A DNA stretch of 64,000 nt, from assembly GCA_003339415.1 (NCBI GenBank), contig PDHQ01000093.1, positions 1 to 64,000 of the forward strand, in the 5' to 3' direction. Shown piece after piece: positions 49,015 through 60,235 of the stretch. Numbering within the stretch: the first letter of the stretch is position 1; every line of letters starts with the position of its first letter. This DNA is from Ophiocordyceps camponoti-saundersi (nom. inval.) (Eukaryota; Ascomycota; Sordariomycetes; Hypocreales; Ophiocordycipitaceae). The notes beneath the pieces were generated by a model that was not told the origin of the DNA, ran no database searches, and saw only the letters and a list, made by a program, of their open reading frames with translations. The position numbers and the translations under genes were made by a program.

Positions 49015-49730
49015 ATGGCTACCCTCCGACTTGGATCTGAAGCTCCCGACTTCGCGGCGGAGACGACGGCCGGACCAATCAAGTTCCACGAGTACATCGC
49101 CGGCAGCTGGGCCATTCTCTTCTCCCACCCGCAGGACTACACGCCCGTGTGCACGACGGAGTTGGGCGCCTTTGCTAAGCTCGAGCCCGATTTCGCGAAG
49201 CGTGGCGTCAAGCTACTGGGCCTGTCGGCCGACAAGCTACAGGACCATGAGGGCTGGGTCAAGGACATCAACGAGGTGACCGGGGGGAACGTCAAGTTTC
49301 CCATCATTGCCGACCCGGACCGCAAAGTGGCCAATCTCTACGACATGTGAGTCGAGGAACAGAAGAAGAATAAAAGAATTAGAAGGATACATAGACTGAC
49401 GGGGAGGGCAGGATTGACTACCAGGACCCCGCCAATATTGATCACAACAAGATGCCTTTTACCATCCGTTCCGTCTTCTTCATCGACCCTAAGCTCAAAA
49501 TTCGGACAATTTTATCGTACCCGGCGTCGACGGGCCGCAATGCCACAGAGGTGTTGCGTATCGTTGACTCATTGCAGACGACGGATAAGCATCGAGTGGC
49601 GACTCCGATTGACTGGCAGCCGGGGCAGGACGTCATAGTTGCCAAGGATGTTAAGGACGACGAGGCTAAGAAGCTGTTCCCCAACTTCCGTGTGGTGAAG
49701 CCTTATTTACGATTCACGGCTCTTCCCTAG
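49015..49730 (+). CDS. PRX1: 1-Cys peroxiredoxin (Prx6/Prx1 type)
   Basis: Model: join(49015..49346,49412..49730), 216 aa. The 65-nt intron (GTGAGT...GGCAG) splits an ATG codon and restores YDMIDYQDPAN. The peroxidatic motif PVCTTE contains Cys46. It is the only cysteine in the protein, so this is a true 1-Cys enzyme that must be recycled by an outside thiol such as glutathione or thioredoxin. Other family marks are the N-terminal APDFAAETTAG, SHPQDYTPV, MPFTIRSVFFIDP and the C-terminal domain ending KPYLRFTALP. It reduces H2O2 and organic peroxides. An upstream in-frame ATG at 48979 would add 12 residues; 49015 (ACGATGGC) matches the family N-terminus better. No clear mitochondrial leader. 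Confidence 0.95.
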
Positions 49731-51258
49731 AAGAACAGCAATAATGATAGGAGGAGGGAAAGGGGGGAAAAGGGTGGTTTAGAATCGAACACAAACGACA
49801 TATGCCCTACAGGCTACCTATGGATACATACATACACACATACGTACATACATATTTACGTAGTAGGTATGTATGCACACGAGATGTGTGGTGCTGCCAT
49901 CTTGAGTTTATGTACGAATAGCCAGCTAAGCAGCATCAGTGACTGAATCGAGATAACCGCATACAATGCTACAGCTGTTTTGAAGACGAGAGACGAGAGA
50001 AGCTAGGTTGCAAAGACAGTCCGAACAGAGTGCAAAAGGGCGACGACAAAATGGACAACAAGTTCGAGACAAGGCCGAAACACAGTCTCAAAGGGTCCCG
50101 CATGAATAGAACAGACCCCATCCCCTACTGTTCGTCGCCGCACTTTTTTTTGTCCTCGTTCCCCCTGCTATCCGCCTTCTGGCCAGAGCGTCGCCGGCCC
50201 CGCACACGCCCGTTTGTCGCAGCTCGAGCAGAGGGTGATGTGTGGGGGGGGGGGGAGGGGAGAGAGAAGGGGGGGGGAGATGACTCGCGTTCCCTGTAGG
50301 ATTGGGAATTAAGAAAGAAAGAGAGGAACGAAAACGAGGAAGAGGTGTGAAGAAAGCGCTGTTATACATACATGGTATTTAATCCTTGGGTTACGGTTGT
50401 GTTTGAATATAGTAGGGTTAGGTACCTACCTAGGTAGGTAGGTACCTAGGTAGGCAGTAGATATTCCTCCGCATCTACGGATTATATCGTACCTACCTAG
50501 GTAGATGAGTATTATATGAGTAGGTAAGTAGGTAGGTAGAGGTAGGTAGAGTGTATGTAGGTATGTAGGTGCCGCTGTGACGGGGATGCTTGCCTCTTTC
50601 TGATGTTTTTCTGTGTGAAGCCATTTTAGCTACCCGCTGAACTGTATCCGCGTATCCCGCGGACCCCTTCATATCCACAGCTGCTACTGGTACTCACCTC
50701 ACACATAGCACGATGTACGGATACAAAATTCAAGCCTACCTCATCCCCTCCACCATCTCTTCTTTCATGGAGAAAAGAAGAGAGAAAAAGAGTTGATGGG
50801 ACAATCAAATTGAAGAGGCCAAAACCAGAAAATAACAGCAAACAGCAACAGCAACAACGGCGACGACGACGACAACAAACGACAGCGCGACAACGACGAC
50901 GACAGAGCGAGGCAAAGACCAGCTTCTCCTTTATTCTTCGTCTTCTTCTTCTTATTTCCTGTCTCTCTTCTTCTCTCCTCTTTCTTCTTTCTCTTGTCTC
51001 GAACCATTTGGCGGGCAGGGACATGCATGACGCCGCACTACACATGCCCGTTGACGAGCTTCTCCCCCTTCCTCGTCTACTTCTTCCTCTCCCTCTCCTC
51101 CTGCTTCTGCTTTATCTTCCTCCTCCTCCTCCTCCTCTTCTCCTCTCCTCCCGCCCTCCGCTGATGCGCAAACTCACCCTGCGCTTCCCGTCGTCCCTCG
51201 GCGTCGCCCCTCCTCTTCCTCCGCCCGCCAGCCTTCCCTCACCGGGTCGTCGCCGACC
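49731..51258. other. Repeat-rich intergenic region and kelch-gene leader
   Basis: 1.5 kb without a supported gene. Contents: CATA/GTAC repeats (49828-49870), G runs (50245-50278), a palindrome-rich TAGG/TACC block (50420-50575), and a long C/T-rich tract (50930-51230) just before the next start codon. Overlapping open frames at 50626-51286 reflect this composition. Confidence 0.5.
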
Positions 51259-54200
51259 ATGGCTGATTCCTCTGCGGCAGCGCTGACGTCGCGTTCCCAG
51301 TATCGCTACGACAGCTTCGAGCCGGCGGCCTCTCGCGCGCCTCCGCGGAAAAACTCGGCCCCGGGGCTGACGCTTCCCTCCTCCTCCTCCACCACCACTA
51401 CCACTCCCAACACTACCACCATCCCATCCTCCACCGCCGCCTCAGCTTCCAAGCATGCTCGGCAGCTGAGCCTTCAGCACAGCTTGTCTAAGCCTCTGCC
51501 TCAATCTCCCCTCTTGAGCTCCTCCTTACCGGCCCTCCGAATGACAATGGGTTCGGCTCACGAGCAGCAACATCATGACATGAGTAGCAGCATCGGCAGC
51601 CTCGCAAGCTCCGCCCGCCGCGACAGCACCGCAGACGAGCCCAAGTCGAGGCCCAGCGGCTCGTCCGCCCCAGGCCGCTCGTCCGCCCGCTCGGCCCACC
51701 TCTCGGGGCTCATGTGCAACGTCCACCGCACCACCGGCCGCGAGCCCCCCCCGCTGGTCGGCGCTACCACCACCGTCCTGGGCGACAAGCTCTACGTCTT
51801 CGGCGGCCGCGTTCTCGCCCGTTCGCGTCCAGCGCCTCTCGTCGCCGACCTGTTCGAGCTCGACTTGGTGCGCCGTCACTGGACCAAGCTCGAGACCACG
51901 GGCGACCTGCCCCCACCCCGGTACTTCCACTCCATGTGCCCGCTGGGCGATACCAAGCTCGTCTGCTACGGCGGAATGTCGCCCTCGCCCCCGACCCCCA
52001 ATCAGCCCGCCGCCGACCAACAGCAGCAAGAGCCTGCCGATCAGCAGCAGAAGCAGGCGCCGCCCGAGGTTTCCGTCATGTCCGACATTTACATCTACGA
52101 CGTGCCATCGAGATGCTGGACCCATGTCCCGACCCAGGACGCGCCACAGGGTCGCTATGCCCACTGCGCCTGCGTCTTGCCGTCGACGGCCAATTTTTCG
52201 TCGACACGTGCCCCGCTGTTGGCCCTTCAACATAACCCGTCAGCCTCCGCGGCCAACCCTGCCGAGGGTCGCATCGGCGTCAACATCGACGGCTCCGGAG
52301 GCGCTGAGATGGTCGTTGTCGGTGGCCAGGACGGCAATAATCACTATATTGAGCAAATCAGTGTCTTTAACCTCCGCAGCCTCAAGTGGACAGGGACTCA
52401 GCCATTAGGCAAGAGCTGCGGCGCATACCGGAGCGTCGCCGCGCCGCTACCGGTCCCGCTGGCGGGCAAGATTGGCAGGGCTGGGTCGCAGCAGCAGCCG
52501 CCGCAGCCGGGTCAGGACGGCAACGGCTCATCTATGCTCATCTACTCCAACTACAACTTCCTCGACGTCAAGCTTGAGCTGCAGATCCGGTCGTCGGACG
52601 GAACGCTGACAGAACGTCCCATGTCCGGCACTTACTCGCCGCCAGGACTTCGCTTCCCTAATGGCGGCATCATCGATACCCACTTTGTCGTCAGCGGCAC
52701 CTACCTGACGTCGTCGAAGCAGGAATACGCGCTCTGGGCGCTGGACCTGCGCTCGCTGACCTGGAGCCGCATCGACGCCGGCGGCAGCGTCTTCAGCCAG
52801 GGCAGCTGGAATCGCGGCGTCCTCTGGAACCGGCGCAACACGTTTGTTATCCTCGGCAACCGCAAGCGCAGCCTGGTGGACGATTACAATCACCGGCGCA
52901 TCAACTTTTCAAACGTCTGCATGGTCGAGCTCGAGGCCTTTGGCTTCTACGACAATCCGCGCCGGACGAGCCCTTTGTCGGGCTTCGTCTCGGCCAGCAG
53001 CCCGTACTCGGGGCCGGGCCTAAGCGTCACTCGCAAGGCCGGCTACACGGCGGGCGGGCGGACGCATTCCCGGGCCAGCGAGGAGCTCGGTGAGAAGGCG
53101 TTGGGCATTCGCGAACTGGGCGACATGGACTTGCTGTGCATCGGCGGCGAGCGCATCCCGATCAACTCGAGGATCGTGGCCCGGCGCTGGGGGCCTTACT
53201 TTGTCCAGCTGCTGCGCGAGGGCTCGGCCGCGACGCCGATTCGCTCGGCCAGGGGAACAATGGCCGAGTCGACAGGGGGCGGGGGATTTGAGAGCGGCGG
53301 AGGCGACCTGGCGATCAACCCGCTGCGGGCATCGGCTCTGACCATCACGCCGACGACGACGACGATGACAACCACGACGACACAGACGCCCAGCAGCGAG
53401 AACGCAACGACGAGCTCGGAGGTCCGCCTCCCCTCGGCATCGGTTCAGAGCACGACGGCCCCTTCCTCAGCCCCCGACACGGGTGAAGACATTAACCCGG
53501 CGGCGGTAAACACGGCGCCGACGCCGCGCTCACTGCCACCGGGAACGCGGCCGCGATGCCTCTACCTGCCGCACACGTCGCTGACTGTTCAGGCGCTCGT
53601 GCACTTTCTATACACGAGCTCGTTGCCAGCGGCCTCGTCACCGCTATGCACGCCGCAGATCCTGTGCTCGCTGCTGCAGGTGGCTCGGCCGTATCGGGTG
53701 GACGGGCTGCTGGAGGCTGTTGTCGAGCGGCTGCACGCGCTGCTCGACAGCCGCAACGCGGCCGCCGTCTTTAACGCGACCGCCATGGCGGCAGGTGGCG
53801 GGCGCGGCATCGACGGGTCACTGAATCCCAACTTTTCCGTCGGTATCCTGGACCCGATATTGGCGCCGACGGCCACGTCCGACTTTTCCCTCGGTGCGGC
53901 CTCTGCTATTAACGGGTCGGAAGAGGATAATCAGCAGCAGACAACATTACAGAGACGGCCTACGACGCCGGCTGGGGGCAGTGGACTGAGGCTGAACATC
54001 GCCGCGGCGCAGCGCCATAGCCGAACGCCGAGCGCCGAGCTCTCGGCGACGACCAGCATGAGCGGGTCTGAATGGGGCTCCGAGATGGGCGTTGGTAGCG
54101 AGTCGCATCGGCCTGTGTGGAACGGCGAGCTCAGCAGTGTCATCGGCCTGCAGAAACGGGGACTCCGGGGCCTGATGGAGGGGCGGCGCATCAGGGAAAG

Positions 54201-54297
54201 GTCCGGAGTGCCGGGTGGGTCACCGTCGTATGGAGGAGGAGGAGGAGGAGGAGGAGGAGGAGGAAGTCGAGTTGGGCTGGGGATCGCAGGGCCATAA
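51259..54297 (+). CDS. Kelch-repeat protein with split BTB domain (Ral2-like)
   Basis: Single-exon frame of 1012 aa. Residues about 1-150 are Ser/Thr-rich. Kelch-type strands run from about 155 to 570 (LYVFGGRVL, CYGGMSP, VVGGQDG, and W-T/S-R/K-I turns such as LTWSRIDAG). A BTB-like fold follows in two pieces: LCIGGERIPINSRIVARR (about 624-641) and CLYLPHTSLTVQALVHFLYTS (about 767-787) with ILCSLLQVARPYRVDGLL. About 100 Thr/Ser-rich residues interrupt it. This architecture fits Ral2 of fission yeast, which promotes Ras1 activation, so a role in Ras signalling and morphogenesis is inferred, not shown. The C-terminus has an 11-Gly run coded by a GGA repeat (54232-54264). Confidence 0.85.
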   Translation: MADSSAAALTSRSQYRYDSFEPAASRAPPRKNSAPGLTLPSSSSTTTTTPNTTTIPSSTAASASKHARQLSLQHSLSKPLPQSPLLSSSLPALRMTMGSAHEQQHHDMSSSIGSLASSARRDSTADEPKSRPSGSSAPGRSSARSAHLSGLMCNVHRTTGREPPPLVGATTTVLGDKLYVFGGRVLARSRPAPLVADLFELDLVRRHWTKLETTGDLPPPRYFHSMCPLGDTKLVCYGGMSPSPPTPNQPAADQQQQEPADQQQKQAPPEVSVMSDIYIYDVPSRCWTHVPTQDAPQGRYAHCACVLPSTANFSSTRAPLLALQHNPSASAANPAEGRIGVNIDGSGGAEMVVVGGQDGNNHYIEQISVFNLRSLKWTGTQPLGKSCGAYRSVAAPLPVPLAGKIGRAGSQQQPPQPGQDGNGSSMLIYSNYNFLDVKLELQIRSSDGTLTERPMSGTYSPPGLRFPNGGIIDTHFVVSGTYLTSSKQEYALWALDLRSLTWSRIDAGGSVFSQGSWNRGVLWNRRNTFVILGNRKRSLVDDYNHRRINFSNVCMVELEAFGFYDNPRRTSPLSGFVSASSPYSGPGLSVTRKAGYTAGGRTHSRASEELGEKALGIRELGDMDLLCIGGERIPINSRIVARRWGPYFVQLLREGSAATPIRSARGTMAESTGGGGFESGGGDLAINPLRASALTITPTTTTMTTTTTQTPSSENATTSSEVRLPSASVQSTTAPSSAPDTGEDINPAAVNTAPTPRSLPPGTRPRCLYLPHTSLTVQALVHFLYTSSLPAASSPLCTPQILCSLLQVARPYRVDGLLEAVVERLHALLDSRNAAAVFNATAMAAGGGRGIDGSLNPNFSVGILDPILAPTATSDFSLGAASAINGSEEDNQQQTTLQRRPTTPAGGSGLRLNIAAAQRHSRTPSAELSATTSMSGSEWGSEMGVGSESHRPVWNGELSSVIGLQKRGLRGLMEGRRIRERSGVPGGSPSYGGGGGGGGGGGSRVGLGIAGP

Positions 54298-54618
54298 GGA
54301 GAAGGAAACCCGAGGATTTAATACCCTGGATGGCTACCTATCTTACTGCGTGGCTGCCAGTTTGTATATATTGGTAGGTATATCACATATATAGTATGGC
54401 ATGTCGACTCTCTATCTGGAGGTAAGTAAATAGGTAGTGTGCGCGAGACGGAAGAGGGAGAGATGAAACACTGTATATGCCAATTACCAACAACAGCATA
54501 GTACATATATATAAACTACCCACCTAATAGCTATCCAGTCTGCTATGTTTTGGTGTATATGCAAGTATCTACGTGTTATAGGCCGTACATATGTCATAAG
54601 ACTTCATAACAGCTGTCA
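54298..54618. other. Short intergenic region between convergent genes
   Basis: 321 bp between the stop codons of the kelch gene and the FAT1-like gene. It holds GTATATA and TACC motifs and must contain both 3' ends. No separate terminator could be defined. Confidence 0.45.
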
Positions 54619-54758
54619 TCAAAGCTTCACCCGCCCTGCCTCTAGGGCATGCCAATCCTGCTCTCTAAACGGCACGTAAACGTCGCCTCGCAGCCAGTAC
54701 AAGCTCTCGTCGGATGAGGAAGTTGAGGAAGAGGAAGAAGATGACGATGACGATGGTA

Positions 54759-54790
<32 letters not shown>

Positions 54791-56735
54791 GACGATGGTG
54801 GTGACGATGGTGGTGGTGATGATGGTGATGATGAAGATGACGACGATGATGATAATGATGAGGGCTTCACACCGGCGGCACGTAGGTGATGCTTCTGCTG
54901 CTTATTCGTCGCCGTCGTGTGGCCAACTTGTCCGACGGCAGGGACGAATCGCATGAATAGGGGTCGAGCGTATGACGGGAGCGAGGTTTTCACGTGGGTA
55001 GCGAGCGAGCGGAGGATGTCGCTCGAGGGTCTCGTCGAAGACTCAGGCTCGGCCAGGCACACGGAGGCGCAGCCGGCGCGGCCGTCGTGGTTCGGTAGGG
55101 AGACGCCGTAGACGTTGGCCTCGTGCACGAGCGGGTGGCGGCCGAGAGCATCCTGAACCTCGGCCGTCGACACGTTCTCCGATTTCCAACGAAAGGTGTC
55201 GCCGATGCGGTCGACGAAGTACACGGTCCCTTCTGCGTCCCAGCGCGCGACGTCGCCGGTGCGGAACCAAACGTCTCCTCGGACGAAGACGTCGCGCAGC
55301 AGCTTAGACTCGGACGCGGCATTGTCGCCATGGTAGCCCTGGAAGACACGGCGAACGTCGTCGGCCGGCAGGCGGGCCAGCATCTCGCCGGCATCTCCCG
55401 GCCGGACCCGGCGGCAGAAGCCGTGGGGGGCATAGCGGCGGGGAGCCTCGGCGGCCCAGTCGACGTCGACGACGGCGATGCGGAACCGCTGCAGCGCGCC
55501 GTATAGCCAGCCGTGGCGGCCGACAGCGCCGGCTGTGAGGTCGTTGCGGCTGATGTTCCACAGGGCGAGCGGCGCCTCAGTAGCGGCATAGAACTCGACG
55601 ACGGTCTCGACGCCGAACCGGGCGCGGAACGCATTCCAAACGTCCGGTCGAAGCCCGTTGCCGAAGGCGGTCCGGACGCTGTGCCGCCGGTCCGAATCTG
55701 GTCGGGCCGGCGCCGCCAGTAGGTAACGCAGCGTCTCGCCCACGTACTGAATGGACGTGGCCTTTGTCGCCCGCACCTCGTCCCAGAAGCGGGTGGCCGA
55801 GAAGCGGCGGCCGAGAGCGAGCGTCGCCCCGGATATTACCGTCGAGCCGAGGGCCAGCACGGAAGCGGCCGAGTGGTAAAGCGGCATGGCCGTGTAAAGC
55901 ACGTCGTCCCGCCCGCCTCGCCCAAGCAGCGCCTGCGCCATACTCGCCGCGGCTACGCACTTGGACCAGCTGACAACGGCCGGCTTGGGCAGGCCTGTCG
56001 TCCCGGACGTGTAGATTAGCATGGCCATGTCAGCGGCGTCGTCGGCGTATCGATCTTCGTCGGGCGCGCGGTCAGGCGGATGAGCGAGGGCGTCGGCCTG
56101 GTGCTTGTCGTCGAAAACCAACAGCCGGACCGTCGTGGGCGCCCCGGCCACATTCGGAGCCAGCTCCGGGTCCGAGAGGCAGAGTTGCGCGCCAGACACG
56201 CTGAGGCAGTGTGCCAGCGACACTCCGGTAAGGCCCGTATTTATAAAGGCCGGTTTCGCGCCGATGGACCAGAGCGCCCACCAGACGACGATGAATAGGT
56301 CCGAGTTGGGCAGCAGCATGGCCACGACGTCGCCGGGCTTGACACCGGCGCTAGACCGCAACCAGGCGCCATAGCGGACAACGCGGTCGTACATTTCCCC
56401 ATACGTGAGCGTGGCACCTTCGAATCGTAAGAGCGGATGCGATGGCGTGCGCCGGGCCCGGTCTTCCAGCTCGTAGAAGAAATTGAGGCGACCACGGCGA
56501 GAGCGGAGGAAGAGCCGGCAGGCGGTTCCGAAGGCTGCAGAGATGATGCGCCGGTCGTACCATAGCGAGGCTCGGGCATCGATGTAGGCGGTGAGAGCGG
56601 CGGCGGTGACGGCGGCGGCGGATAAAGGAAGAATTGCTTGGAGGTTGACGTGAGCCAAGATGAAAATGGCGATGGATGTATGTATACCTAGTAGGCAGGG
56701 ATGCGTAGGAAGAGGAAGATGCACGTACCGGGCAT
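54619..56735 (-). CDS. FAT1-like very-long-chain acyl-CoA synthetase / fatty-acid transporter
   Basis: Preferred model: complement(join(54619..56636,56729..56735)), 674 aa. A 7-nt first coding exon (ATG CCC G) is followed by a 92-nt intron (GTACGT, branch-like GCTCAC, end CCAAG), giving MPAILPLSAAAVTAAAL, a plausible N-terminal membrane helix. An unspliced frame would reach 56970 (783 aa) but its extra 109 residues look like leader. Motifs: AMP-binding YTSGTTGLPKP near residue 210, FYAATEA, and the FATP block FRTGDVARWD...DRIGDTFRWKSENVS at about 460-495. The enzyme activates very-long-chain fatty acids with CoA and can drive their uptake. A 50-residue Ser/Pro tract (about 590-643) interrupts the C-terminal domain. 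It ends VKL. Confidence 0.9.
54721..54875 (-). repeat. GAT/GGT trinucleotide-rich repeat inside the FAT1-like gene
   Basis: An imperfect repeat of GAT, GGT and GAC on the plus strand. In the gene's sense it encodes runs of Ser with Pro, between GVKPSS and DESLYWL. Family members have no such insert here, so it is probably a repeat expansion tolerated as a loop. Confidence 0.75.
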
Positions 56736-59134
56736 ACTGGCAGATATCAAGAGAGTCGCTGCTAATCCTTGATAGAGATCGAATATTGTAGACGGGATGA
56801 AAGCTGTTGGAGAAGAAAAGGAGAAGAAGAGACACAGCAGTACGGACAGACCATCGATGAGATGCGAGTAGCTCGGAAAGTGAGTAGACAAATAGAGAGA
56901 GGGATCGAGGAAGCTGTAGAGCGAGCGGCAGAGGAAGAAAACGAGGGGGGGTCGGCTTCTTTGTATGCATGTATGTATGTGTGTGTGTACGGATACGTCC
57001 GTAGGTAGGAGGTAGTTGGCTATTGTGGCGTCAATCCGAGCCTCGGTTCGGTCGGGTACTGGTCAATGAGCCGAGGCCCCGCGCTGGTTACATTTGATGA
57101 TCTGACTCTGGGCGTTTCGGGGGGGATGCAATGTGATGAGAAATATGGATAATAACAACCGCATATATATTCGCATGGATACAAACGTACATACGGATAC
57201 TGAGGAGTAGCTATCTGCATGGCGCTCTCTCTGATACACCTACCTCTAAGGCTCTACCTACCTACAACCATAGTACTATGACGCAGGTAATATATAGGCC
57301 ATAGGGTAGGGAAGAGACGTGGATAAAACCTGAGGCTGACAAGTGACTACAGAGTATCCGGTAGGGACTAATCTTGATAGTAAGAATGGTCACAAGGTGA
57401 CATCCTAATCTACAGACCTGAGTAATTTATATGCATATTTGTAATTGCAGCATGCATACTATGTAGTAAGTTGATATGTGTATGAGTACTAGTATGTTTA
57501 GAGTACGAATAGGTAGTAGATAGATCATAGGGGTAGGTAGCTAATAAAACATGATACGTAATGAAAGAAACAGTCTAGTAATACCGTACAGCATAGTAGA
57601 ATACTAGGTAGGTAGGTAGGTAGGTAGGTAGGTAAGTAGGTAGGAGGGCAGAGAGGGTTAGAAAGGGAGATTCTTTGAATGCCCGCCTAGGGAAACATGT
57701 AGTAGGTAGGTAGCATGCATGAGTGTTCTTTACCATGCCCTATTCTTTCGAAGCAGCGATGAAGCTTCATCATCATTTCCCCTGCCGATGACGCACCATG
57801 GGCGGCAGAATCTACAGCCATCTGATTGATATCTGATACAGCCTCTCATACGCAGACAGGCCTTGTAGTGATAGGGTGGTCAGCTTTGACTGGACTATAC
57901 ACATATATATCCGTACGTGGTATCAATTCACCTTTGGCTCCGGACAGTGGGCGAGCGAAACGGCAATGAGAAGCGCAATAACAGCAGCTTTCATGATGAA
58001 GATTTATGAATGTACAGCCTGTGTGTAAGTTGTGTGGCTGTATGCACGTGTGCGTGTGCTTGTCTGTCTGTGTATGTATGCCGTACGTTTGTAGCTTGTA
58101 TGTGCGTGAATGAGCACTCAGAAGATGAGGATAATGATAAAGATGCCGAAACTGTTGAAACAACACATCCTCCTGTTTATTTATGTATCCCAGCACCCCG
58201 TCTATCGCCGCTAATCGTCCTGCTTAGGCGAGGTTTTCAACCGACCAGATTCTAGTAAGATTACTCCGTCCATTACCCATGTTTCATCCTATAGCAAGAT
58301 GGTGGACTCCTCATTAGCAACTTATGTACGCCTTTAGTACCCTGGTTGTATTGTGGTCATGGACTGGATCCCCCGTCAGTTTCATTGACCGGCAGAGAGG
58401 GTTCTGGATTATACTGAGTCTTCGTCTTTCGTTCCGCTTATGACGATGATTATTAGAAGCATGGAACACATGACGGAGAAGACTGAGACCTCAGTGGAAC
58501 TGGAGACTAAATCTTGCGCTTACTTTGGCAGTCCGAACACAAAAGATGACAAACACTGTGACAAAGCGTTGTGACTATCTTACCAGAAGGCTCCAACTTC
58601 AACGAGTCCGGGGACGACTATGTGCATTTGGCAATTTAAGGTGCCAAATGCGACTGAGATACAGTGAGCTTGTGTCAAACAGGGTACATAATGGAGTCAC
58701 TGCTGACGAGCGTATGAGAAAAAGTATTGAGCCGGAATGTCAAACTGACAACAAGCCAAGTTCAGTATCAAGTGCGATCCTCTACCATTTTTTCTATGAT
58801 GACAATGAGGTTCTTTTGCCAATTCTATACGATCGAAGCAGAAAAATAAGATACTGTCAGCGGACATGAACCGTTAGAGGGTCAACGCTCTCATCAAGTC
58901 GACGAATCATGACCAAACACCTGGCTCAAAGACACTTGGCGTGACTTCGGCATCAACAACATCAATTATCAAAAAGGTACAAGAAGGCAAGAAAATGCTT
59001 GACAAAGCGAAAGACCCGGCAAGGCGCTCGGGTTGTCCACGGCCATATACAGACGCCCTCCACATGCTTCACTTTTTGTTCTTCCACTTGGAGCCGGTAA
59101 ATGTTGGCTCATCATCTGCCTCCGATCCTCACGC
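56736..59134. other. Long intergenic region, no supported gene
   Basis: 2.4 kb. Contents: leader of the FAT1-like gene (to about 56970), GTAT and TAGG runs (56965-56995, 57605-57645), and unremarkable sequence. Open frames at 57846-58255 and 58525-58869 lack family features, good codon patterns or start context. I see no RNA gene. Confidence 0.45.
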
Positions 59135-60235
59135 TTACACGCGGTAGCACTTGAAACGGTCCTTCTCAAGGAAGCCACCCTGCAAAGATGAGGTCAGTTG
59201 TCATTCTTGCTCTTCAGGAGAGAAATGGGGAAGGGCTTCACTCACAAACTTGTGCCCCTTGTCGCAGCAGAACCACTCGCCACCCTCGCAGCTCTTGAAG
59301 TTGTCGCCAAAGATGCCCAATACCTTGGACTCCTTGTCGCAGCAGTAGCGCTCACGGTGGCAGACGCCGCCATATCCACCGTCCTTGAAGCCGTACTCGC
59401 CTCCGTAGCCATAACCGCCCTTGCCGCCATAGCCATAGCCACCATAGCCGTAGCCACCCTTGCCGCCATAGCCATAGCCCTCAAGGTCGTAGCCGTAACC
59501 GCCCTTGCCGCCATAGCCATAGCCGCCCTTGCCGCCGTAGCCATAGCCACCGTAGCCTCCCTTGCCGTAGCCACCGTAACCATAGCCACCGTAGCCCTCC
59601 TTGCCGTAGCCACCGTAGCCGTAGCCACCATAGCCACCCTTGCCATAGCCGCCGTAGCCATAGTCGCCGCCGTAGCCGTAGCCACCGTAGCCGCCCTTGC
59701 CGTACAGCTCGCCCTTGAAGTAGTCGCCCTTGTAGCCCTTGAAATATTCGCCGCCGTAGAAGCCCTTCTTGAAGGAGTCACCGTAGTAGTAGCCGCGGTT
59801 GTAGTAGTCGTCCTTGAAGAAGGCCACGCCGTAGTTGTCGTCGTAGTAGTAGTCGTTGCCGTAGTAGTAGTCATCGTAGAACTTGCCACCACGGAAGTAA
59901 CCCCGACGACCGCCACGGCCGTGGCCGATGCCGCGTCCGCCGAAGCCACGTCCGCCGAAGCCGCGTCCACCGAAGCCACGTCCACCGAAGCCCTTGCCAC
60001 CGAAGCCGCCCCGGCCGTGACCGCCGTGGTTCTCGAAACCAGCTCCGTGGCCGTTGCCGCCAATGCCGACGCCAACACCGACTCCTACAAGGCCACCCTT
60101 GTTACCGCCGCCGAGAAGGCCACCACCCTTGTTGCTGCTTCCGCCGCCGAGGATACCACCGCTGCCGCCGAGGACACCGGTAGACTCGGTGGCCATAGCT
60201 GACGCCGCGAGGGCGAGAACAGTGGCGAACTTCAT
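59135..60235 (-). CDS. Secreted Gly/Tyr-rich repeat protein with cysteine tail
   Basis: Model: complement(join(59135..59179,59246..60235)), 344 aa. The 66-nt intron (GTGAGT...TTTGCAG) splices in frame and adds a short last exon ending FKCYRV. MKFATVLALAASAMA is a typical signal peptide. Residues about 20-75 are Gly-rich, 76-100 carry five GFGGR units, 105-170 are rich in Tyr/Asp/Phe, and 170-285 are tandem GGYGYGG/GKGGYG units. The tail has seven cysteines (292, 298, 299, 316, 323, 324, 341) in a duplicated C-x5/6-CCDK pattern. Gly/Tyr-rich repeats suggest a structural wall or adhesive protein, and the Cys tail a folded disulphide domain. I recognise no named family; function is unknown. Confidence 0.85.

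Noticed and set aside
50626..51286. Overlapping open frames before the kelch gene, including one crossing its start codon
   Set aside because: Composition-driven (Arg/Gln or Leu/Pro runs) and out of frame with the clear kelch protein.
57600..57645. CRISPR-like regular repeats
   Set aside because: Pure tetranucleotide microsatellite in a eukaryotic genome, with no spacers.
58525..58869. 114-codon open frame in the long intergenic region
   Set aside because: No domain, signal, intron structure or good start context; nothing separates it from a chance frame.
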